From contig NZ_QFVR01000013.1 of NCBI RefSeq assembly GCF_003143975.1, positions 1 through 64,000 of the forward strand: a stretch of DNA of 64,000 nucleotides. The letters run 5' to 3'. This document shows, piece after piece, positions 59,301 through 64,000 of the stretch. Every line of letters begins with the position of its first letter. Position 1 is the first letter of the stretch. The position numbers were made by a program, and so were the translations under genes. The notes under the pieces are model-generated. The model had not been told where the DNA came from, ran no database searches, and worked only from the letters and a program-made list of their open reading frames with translations. Source of the stretch: Kurthia sibirica. GTDB lineage: Bacteria > Bacillota > Bacilli > Bacillales_A > Planococcaceae.

Positions 59301-59389
59301 TTGGTTTTAATTATAGAAAAAGAAGGACACTTTCCTTCTTTTGAATAAAAGTAACAATTTCCCATTTTTGATGTTAAAATTTATCTATG

Positions 59390-59406
59390 TTTTCGAGTTT
59401 AAGATA
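59390..59406 (+). promoter_or_regulatory. promoter-like motif TTTTCGAGTTTAARATA, copy 2
   Basis: TTTTCGAGTTTAAGATA, 16 of 17 bases identical to the sequence at 40480-40496 before the RNA polymerase gene. It lies about 38 bp before the DUF1643 start. Confidence 0.45.
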
Positions 59407-59444
59407 ATGATTAATAAATATAGGAACGGAAGGTTGTTAATTGC

Positions 59445-60026
59445 ATGAATTATTATTTCAAAGAGTATGTAGATAGTAGAAGTTTAAATATTTGTCCTAG
59501 TGATGCGAATGAATTGAATCACAGATATTCTATAGAAATTCCATTTATAAATAGAAGTAGTGATAATCCAGTTGCTTATGTGGTTTGCAAAAACCCTAGT
59601 AAAGCGGGATTAATAGAGAATAATAGAGTAAAGTCCGATAAGACTGCGAATAAATTATCTAAATATTTCTATGAAAGAGGATATTCGAAATTGGTTATTT
59701 TGAATTTAGCGAGTGTCTATGCTACGGATCTTGGCACGTATTCACATGCTTCTATTCGGGACTTGGTAAATGTTCGAGAAAATAATCAAGAACTTCGTAA
59801 GCAACTTAGCCGATTCAGACCAGAAATCGATACAGTCGCAGTTGGTTGGGGGATGAAAAATAAAATTAAAGGTTCAAAAGTTGATTACGACCAAAGAATT
59901 GATGAGGTGTTGGAAATTATAAAATGTTATACAGAGAAAATTCATAAATACCCTTCTGAATTAAGTTATCCAATACACCCTGCAAACAGTGGAGGGTGGA
60001 ATAATGAAGAATTAGTTTTATTTTAA
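59445..60026 (+). CDS. DUF1643-family protein
   Basis: The 193-aa protein has the DUF1643 pattern: NPVAYVVCKNPSKAG near residue 45, a conserved D-T-N (DKTANKL) and then the strand-turn YSKLVILNLASVYATDLG. The ending SGGWNNEELVLF and the GWGMKNKI segment are also family-like. The biochemical function of the family is not established; members occur on phages and plasmids. The ATG follows GGAAGG. It shares an upstream 17-mer with the RNA polymerase gene, so the two may be co-regulated. Confidence 0.75.
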   Translation: MNYYFKEYVDSRSLNICPSDANELNHRYSIEIPFINRSSDNPVAYVVCKNPSKAGLIENNRVKSDKTANKLSKYFYERGYSKLVILNLASVYATDLGTYSHASIRDLVNVRENNQELRKQLSRFRPEIDTVAVGWGMKNKIKGSKVDYDQRIDEVLEIIKCYTEKIHKYPSELSYPIHPANSGGWNNEELVLF

Positions 60027-60056
60027 ATTTTACTCCTATAGTAAAAACACTAAAAA

Positions 60057-60110
60057 AACGTCGATACAACGAAGTGTGAGAAAGCTCTCAAACCTTGTTA
60101 TATCAACGTT
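60057..60110. ncRNA. long hairpin upstream of the replication-like gene
   Basis: AACGTCGATACAAC pairs with GTTATATCAACGTT with wobble at two positions, and an inner TGAGA-AAGC-TCTCA stem extends it. The 60027-60461 gap holds no convincing gene; a GTG reading frame at 60076 starts inside this stem and is not credible. A structured RNA that controls replication gene expression is one possibility. Confidence 0.4.
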
Positions 60111-60336
60111 TCCGGATATTTTTAAGTTGCGTTATGCAGTGAAGAATAGTATAATAATATGTAACAAATACATAAATGAACGTAAAAAAAAGCAACTAAT
60201 AACGAGATTTAAGTCGGATTGCAGTCCTTCTAAAATCGCTTCACGTATCCTGAACATACGCTACAACTTTTTCATTTCTAGTTACTTTAATTTAAGTTTG
60301 ATGCTGCCAATCAATCGAATTGATTAGCTTTATAGC

Positions 60337-60367
60337 CTTATTTTACTAAGTATTTGGCTATTTTTCA
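60337..60367 (+). terminator. possible terminator in the leader region
   Basis: ATAGCC and GGCTAT around an 18-base loop, followed by TTTTTC. Weak because of the large loop. Confidence 0.4.
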
Positions 60368-60394
60368 AGTATCAAATTTCTTTTTGGTGACTTT

Positions 60395-60439
60395 AAAAGA
60401 CAGGTTTGTATCGTAATCGATACGAATTTGTCTTTTTTT
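60395..60439 (+). terminator. terminator-like hairpin just before the replication-like gene
   Basis: AAAAGACA...TTTGTATCG-TAAT-CGATACGAA...TGTCTTTTTTT: a long interrupted stem with a T-run ending about 20 bp before the start codon. A hairpin this close to the ribosome-binding site looks like an attenuator. Confidence 0.55.
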
Positions 60440-60461
60440 CGTTTCAAAAGGAGCAACTTCA

Positions 60462-61604
60462 ATGAAAAAAGAATACTTAACATATGACATCAACCCTTTA
60501 AAATTCAAGGAATTAGGGGTATTTGAATCAGTAGCCGAATTTAATAAGCATTATGAAATGACGATGGGCGATTTAAAAAAATATTTAGTAGGAGCACGAT
60601 ACGAGTTTTTACATATGTTGAAGAAATATATGTGTAAAGTGCCTGGTCTAGCGAACGCTACTTACAAAACAGTCATTGATCAAGCAAATACAAAGAAAAA
60701 AGTTACGTCTAAAACAACGGTAACGAATTTAATGCCACTACTTGAAAAATTCGGCATTATTAAAATGTATGAAACGAAGAATTCGAGAACAAATTTAAAG
60801 AGTGCGAATATCATTGTTTGGCAAAAATACGATACTGAAAATACGAAAGCCTTTATCGAATTTTTGGAGAACCCATCATCTGCTAAAAATGAAGTGGCGA
60901 CAAAGACAACAATTACGGAGAAATTGAACTCGTTTGTTAAAGAAGGAATTACTTTTACAACGTCATTTTGCGAGGTCACTAAAAGCAAAAATCTCGTAAC
61001 CCAACCGTTACCCAATGAGGTGACATTAAACAAACAATCTTTAAACAATTCTTTAAACAAAAAAGAATTAAACAAAAAAGATGAAAAGATTAAAACAGTA
61101 GAACAGGAACCTAAAGAGAAAGAAACGAAAGAACAAAAATCGGTTACACCCGTTTTACGTGATAACCTTTCTCTTTCAAGTTATGAAAATGAAGTTCAAG
61201 ACCTTCAAAATCAATTTCCTTTAATCGGCATTAAGTGGATTAAATCAACGTTTACAAAAGCCTTAGAAGGCTTTAAAAGAGGTTCGATAGGGAATATCAT
61301 GGGCTATGTATTCGGTGCTGCTAAAAAATTTAATGAGCGATTAACAAGCGAAGCTGTTGAAAATGCACTCGAAGGTTTTAATCTTACTGGTAACAATAAT
61401 TCACCTAAAAAAATAAATCAGCAACGTGCAATTCCAAGTTATATCGGAACGAGCGAAAAACCTACTAATTCTGTTGAAGAAATGGAGCGTTTGTACAAAA
61501 AAAGTAAAGCAACAAGCCATACGGAATTAGCTGTGACGACTGAAAAGCCAAAAAAAATGAATATTGATGAACTGGTGGCAAATTATCAAGCGAGTACACG
61601 CTAA
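60462..61604 (+). CDS. probable DNA-binding replication-type protein
   Basis: The 380-aa protein has an N-terminal helical region (residues about 30-120) with a winged-helix-like order, including SKTTVTNLMPLLEKFGIIKMYETKN followed by a beta segment. A Lys/Glu-rich linker follows, and the C-terminal helical domain (about 250-310) contains FPLIGIKWIKSTFTKALEGF. The layout resembles DnaD/phage replisome-organiser or plasmid Rep proteins, but I cannot name a family. The ATG follows AAAAGGAG and is preceded by an attenuator-like hairpin and a long regulatory leader. It may be the replication initiator of the element or a helper of primase loading. Confidence 0.6.
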   Translation: MKKEYLTYDINPLKFKELGVFESVAEFNKHYEMTMGDLKKYLVGARYEFLHMLKKYMCKVPGLANATYKTVIDQANTKKKVTSKTTVTNLMPLLEKFGIIKMYETKNSRTNLKSANIIVWQKYDTENTKAFIEFLENPSSAKNEVATKTTITEKLNSFVKEGITFTTSFCEVTKSKNLVTQPLPNEVTLNKQSLNNSLNKKELNKKDEKIKTVEQEPKEKETKEQKSVTPVLRDNLSLSSYENEVQDLQNQFPLIGIKWIKSTFTKALEGFKRGSIGNIMGYVFGAAKKFNERLTSEAVENALEGFNLTGNNNSPKKINQQRAIPSYIGTSEKPTNSVEEMERLYKKSKATSHTELAVTTEKPKKMNIDELVANYQASTR

Positions 61605-61634
61605 AAAAAAGACACACCAATGAAGGTATGTCTT
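61601..61634 (-). terminator. minus-strand terminator of the DUF1351-like gene
   Basis: AAGACATACC-TTCATT-GGTGTGTCTT followed by TTTTTTAGCG on the minus strand. It overlaps the stop codon of the convergent gene at 60462. Confidence 0.75.
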
Positions 61635-61643
61635 AGTAAACCG

Positions 61644-62921
61644 CTATAAATCAATGATATAACGAACGGTTTTCATCACTTTATCAACGTCTGTTCCCAC
61701 ATTTTGTCCGAATACCGTATTGCTATCGGTTAATTTGTGGAATAAATCATAAAGGACTGCCATTTTCGTGCGTTCATTCGTTGCGAGATTTCGATATTCG
61801 GGGTTTAAAGTCGATAATTCGGCTAACCATGCAAATTCATTTGTTGCTTGTGGGCGAGCAAAGGCTTCTTGTTGATTAAACATTGTCACGTTTTGAGGTG
61901 GTTGTTGTTGATTCCACTGTTGCTGAACGGGTGGCTGCTGATTCATCTGATTCATCTGATTCAACTGCTCCTGTTCGGATTGTGACGGTTGAGCCTGTTG
62001 TTGTTGCTGAAGTAGTCGTTGTTGTTCTAACTGCTCCTGTTTCAAGCGTTCTTGCTCTTGTCGTTGAATTTCAGCTTGTTTCTGTGCTTTATCTAAGTCG
62101 ATATAGTAGGACTGACGAGCAAGGAAATTTTCATTTGTTGGATTGTGAAGGAAGTCGTTCAATAGATTTTGTTGATTCTGCATAGCAAGACCATGACGAT
62201 TTTCTTCAATTTGGAGTAAATTCTGGTTAATCATATTCATTTCATTATTTACTTCGGTACGATGCTTGTCAGTTACTTTAAAGCTCTTAGCACCCGTTAC
62301 GAGCTTAGGATTACGAATACGGAAGGTACTGAAATCAGCAAGTGATGGAGCGATACGTGAAATGGCGTCAAACGTTTGGATCGTTGCATCAAATACAGGG
62401 CGTAAATCTTCCCAGTGTTGGTTGATACGGTGTGCTCGAATATCTTCTTTTAACTTTTTGGTATCTTTATCAATCTTCTCTAAGGCTTCAAAACCTGCTT
62501 CTGCGAGTTTTGAATCAAGTTGGCTAATATTTGTGTCACGCATAGCGTCAAATTCCTTACGGACGCTTTTACGAGCCTCTGCGACTAACTTACGCAACTT
62601 TTGTGCTTCAGCTAACTCTTTCATGTTGGTATCGAGTTCATCTTCTTGAATTGTCGCAATATCCATATTCGTTAAACGTTCAACGGATTGGACCATTTCA
62701 GAAATTTGATTGAGTGCAAGTGAAAATTCGTCCGTAACTTGAATGGCGTTACCTTTCATAAGTGATACGGACATTAATTCATTCAACTCGTGCTGAACGA
62801 GTACGGGTTGTAAAGCAACCGTTTCATTCTGTTCATTCAATTGGGCTTCGATAACAACATTTTCAACTTCAGGGAAGGTGAGTTGATTATTATTGATTGG
62901 ATTCGTTTCATTTGTATTCAT
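61644..62921 (-). CDS. DUF1351-like protein with Gln-rich linker
   Basis: The 425-aa protein has a helical region (about 80-190) with LAEAQKLRKLVAEARKSVRKEFDAMR, which matches the coiled-coil core of DUF1351 proteins found on phages and plasmids. Residues about 275-350 are almost purely Gln, Pro, Asn and Ser (a flexible linker), and the C-terminal 70 residues form a compact helical region. No TM segment. The ATG at 62921 follows AAAGGTG. It stands behind a hairpin at 62950. DUF1351 members often occur near recombination/ERF-type genes, but no such gene is visible here. Confidence 0.65.
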   Translation of the reverse strand: MNTNETNPINNNQLTFPEVENVVIEAQLNEQNETVALQPVLVQHELNELMSVSLMKGNAIQVTDEFSLALNQISEMVQSVERLTNMDIATIQEDELDTNMKELAEAQKLRKLVAEARKSVRKEFDAMRDTNISQLDSKLAEAGFEALEKIDKDTKKLKEDIRAHRINQHWEDLRPVFDATIQTFDAISRIAPSLADFSTFRIRNPKLVTGAKSFKVTDKHRTEVNNEMNMINQNLLQIEENRHGLAMQNQQNLLNDFLHNPTNENFLARQSYYIDLDKAQKQAEIQRQEQERLKQEQLEQQRLLQQQQQAQPSQSEQEQLNQMNQMNQQPPVQQQWNQQQPPQNVTMFNQQEAFARPQATNEFAWLAELSTLNPEYRNLATNERTKMAVLYDLFHKLTDSNTVFGQNVGTDVDKVMKTVRYIIDL

Positions 62922-62949
62922 AAAATCACCTTTCTTTCTTTGGATTAAA

Positions 62950-62990
62950 ATAAGATAACCGCAAGCAAAATAGCATGAGCGATTATCTTA
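62950..62990 (-). terminator. hairpin between the Api92-like and DUF1351-like genes
   Basis: GATAATCGC pairs with GCGGTTATC around a 16-base loop with a T-containing tail on the minus strand. It could end the Api92-like transcript or attenuate the gene that follows. Confidence 0.5.
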
Positions 62991-62998
62991 TAAGTTCA

Positions 62999-63400
62999 TT
63001 AATATTGATCGAATAGTAGTTCTACGTCATTTTCATCTGCATTTTCGATTTCTTCTTCATAAATCGCTACACCTAATTCATACGAGTAAATACCAGCTTG
63101 GAAATCACCGTCTGTTGGTTTATTCGATTCGACATTATTATCGAAAAAATATTCAAATTCCAGTTGAGGATAGGTTTTGGCTAAGGTCGTTATATCATCG
63201 ACAATAGGTGCGTCTGTGATGCCTTCAATGGTAAGAATACCGTACTTTTCTTGAACAATTGAAAGGTCGTATTTGCTACCAGTAGCCGTTTTAAACGGTT
63301 CGTTTTTCAATTGTAATTCCTTGTGCAAATCTTTCAATTCGCTGACTAATTCAAGCGAATATCCAGCAATAACTAAGGCATTATTGTATTTAAACTTCAT
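62999..63400 (-). CDS. Api92/YubB-like paralogue 2
   Basis: The 133-aa protein starts at ATG 63400 after GGGAG. A hydrophobic first strand (NALVIAGYSLELVSELKDL), then the phrase LAKTYPQLEFEYFFDNN, matches in order the corresponding part of the proteins at 63416 and 27156 (YPQFDYEYCYRNN and SHLTFEYEYEEPG). It is acidic and without TM or signal. Together the three form a small family on this element. The DUF1281-type core is shortened here. Function unknown. Confidence 0.55.
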   Translation of the reverse strand: MKFKYNNALVIAGYSLELVSELKDLHKELQLKNEPFKTATGSKYDLSIVQEKYGILTIEGITDAPIVDDITTLAKTYPQLEFEYFFDNNVESNKPTDGDFQAGIYSYELGVAIYEEEIENADENDVELLFDQY

Positions 63401-63415
63401 TTCGATTACTCCCTT

Positions 63416-63829
63416 TCACCAAATGGTAGATAAAAAGCTAGGATATTCAAGTTCATTTTCACCTTCAAAGGTATCTTCTGAAATTAACTCGCGTTCTTGA
63501 TAGATTCTTCTACCAGCTAACAACAATTCATTATTACGATAACAATACTCGTAATCGAATTGAGGATAGGTCATCACCAATTCGTCAATTAATGTCGCAA
63601 TATGCGAGTCTTTCGTTTTGAATGAAGCATTGAGTTGAGCGAAGCCATCATCTGTATCAAATTCAAACTTTGAATAGAAGCAGTAGGTTTTATTTTCAAA
63701 TCGAGTTAAACCATTTTGAGCTTTCGTTAAAAATACATCACGATATAGATTCTTCAGTTCGTTCACATAATTGCTCCGAATGATTAAAGTGTTTTGTACA
63801 GAAATGGTAACTGGTAATATGTTTGGCAT
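63416..63829 (-). CDS. Api92/YubB-like paralogue 1
   Basis: The 137-aa protein starts at ATG 63829 after TGGAGTG. It shows the same plan as its neighbour: an N-terminal strand (TISVQNTLIIRSNYVNEL), a middle helix and a C-terminal MTYPQFDYEYCYRNNELLLAGRRIYQ segment, followed by an SEDTFEGENELEYPS tail that resembles the ITDETTYEGNTTLGYIEF of the protein at 27156. The spacing to the next gene is 15 bp, so both are probably co-transcribed from upstream of 63840. Confidence 0.6.
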   Translation of the reverse strand: MPNILPVTISVQNTLIIRSNYVNELKNLYRDVFLTKAQNGLTRFENKTYCFYSKFEFDTDDGFAQLNASFKTKDSHIATLIDELVMTYPQFDYEYCYRNNELLLAGRRIYQERELISEDTFEGENELEYPSFLSTIW

Positions 63830-63864
63830 TTTATCACTCCATTTTTTTTAAATTTGTTACATAG

Positions 63865-63918
63865 AAAAAACGATAGCGGCCACTGTCAGTTACAAGTAAC
63901 TGACAAGTGCTGCTATCG
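63865..63918 (-). terminator. terminator of the CPBP-protease gene
   Basis: On the minus strand the stem GATAGCAGCACTTGTCAGTTAC runs into its complement and is followed by TTTTTTCTATG. The CPBP reading frame ends within the stem. Confidence 0.85.
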
Positions 63919-64000
63919 CATTATTTAGTATATGAATACCGATACTGTAGCGTAATTTACCTGTTTTTACATAAACAAAAGTAAATACGACTGCGGGTAT
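63890..64000 (-). CDS. CPBP-family intramembrane metalloprotease, 3' end
   Basis: The minus-strand frame entering from the window edge gives 36 residues and a TAA: a hydrophobic stretch, YVKTGKLRYSIGIHILNNAIAAL, and a short end. The IHILNNAIA segment with His and two Asn is the last conserved motif of CPBP/CAAX-type proteases. The 5' part lies outside the window. Such proteases often accompany plasmid bacteriocin-immunity or maturation genes, which cannot be judged here. Confidence 0.65.
   Translation of the reverse strand: MPAVVFTFVYVKTGKLRYSIGIHILNNAIAALVSYL

Noticed and set aside
60076-60327. Plus-strand 83-codon frame starting with GTG
   Set aside because: The start lies inside a long hairpin without a ribosome-binding site and the sequence has no domain-like order; the region looks like a regulatory leader.

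Overview
The window is AT-rich Gram-positive DNA. It has strong Shine-Dalgarno sequences, many TTG/GTG starts, lipobox and sortase-type cell-wall signals, and low-GC codon use. It reads as one continuous piece of a large conjugative plasmid or integrative conjugative element of a Bacillales host. The style of the proteins makes me favour the Bacillaceae/Planococcaceae, but that is inference. No rRNA, tRNA or chromosomal housekeeping gene is visible.

Layout. (1) 1-1850: a small gene whose last codons are displaced by a TnpB-only IS200/IS605-type element; the original stop codon can be reconstructed across the element. (2) 1852-16142: first transfer block, with a coiled-coil protein, a large relaxase, an acidic protein, a two-module ClpB-like AAA+ ATPase, a membrane protein plus a VirB4-like protein that together look like a split VirB4, a giant VirB6/TrbL-like channel protein and a two-TM pilin-like protein. 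(3) 16143-24540: cargo, with secreted-protein remnants, an N6-adenine methyltransferase, a 1000-aa type IIG restriction-modification enzyme and a DUF262/HEPN pair. (4) 24595-31220: plasmid-maintenance-like region, with a tyrosine recombinase beside a palindromic repeat, small regulators, an Api92/YubB-like protein, a lipoprotein, a nested-palindrome region and a double-HTH protein. (5) 31481-33685: an XRE / ImmA-type protease / PIN-like module. (6) 33822-53051: second transfer block, with a membrane-anchored coiled-coil protein, a VirD4-type coupling protein, a single-chain beta-beta' RNA polymerase homologue of 1804 aa, a lysozyme+CHAP wall hydrolase and a 1565-aa LAQTG surface adhesin. (7) 53052-64000: gene remnants, an AbiF-like HEPN protein followed by a structured RNA, a rhomboid protease, a sortase with small exported partners, an SH3-type secreted protein, a DUF1643 protein, a possible replication protein, a DUF1351-like protein, two Api92-like paralogues and the 3' end of a CPBP protease.

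How the parts fit. The relaxase nicks DNA, the coupling protein delivers it, the VirB4/VirB6/VirB2-like proteins and the wall hydrolase form the Gram-positive channel, and the adhesin with sortase promotes mating contact. Two things stand out. First, the element carries its own multisubunit-type RNA polymerase fused into one polypeptide, in the middle of the transfer genes. A short palindromic hairpin family with core TAGAATTATTCTA recurs 60-150 bp upstream of most transfer genes and nowhere obvious in the cargo, which suggests a dedicated expression programme. Second, the VirB4-like protein has lost recognisable Walker motifs while an intact double AAA+ ATPase is encoded immediately upstream. 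These two observations are my best candidates for an undescribed system.
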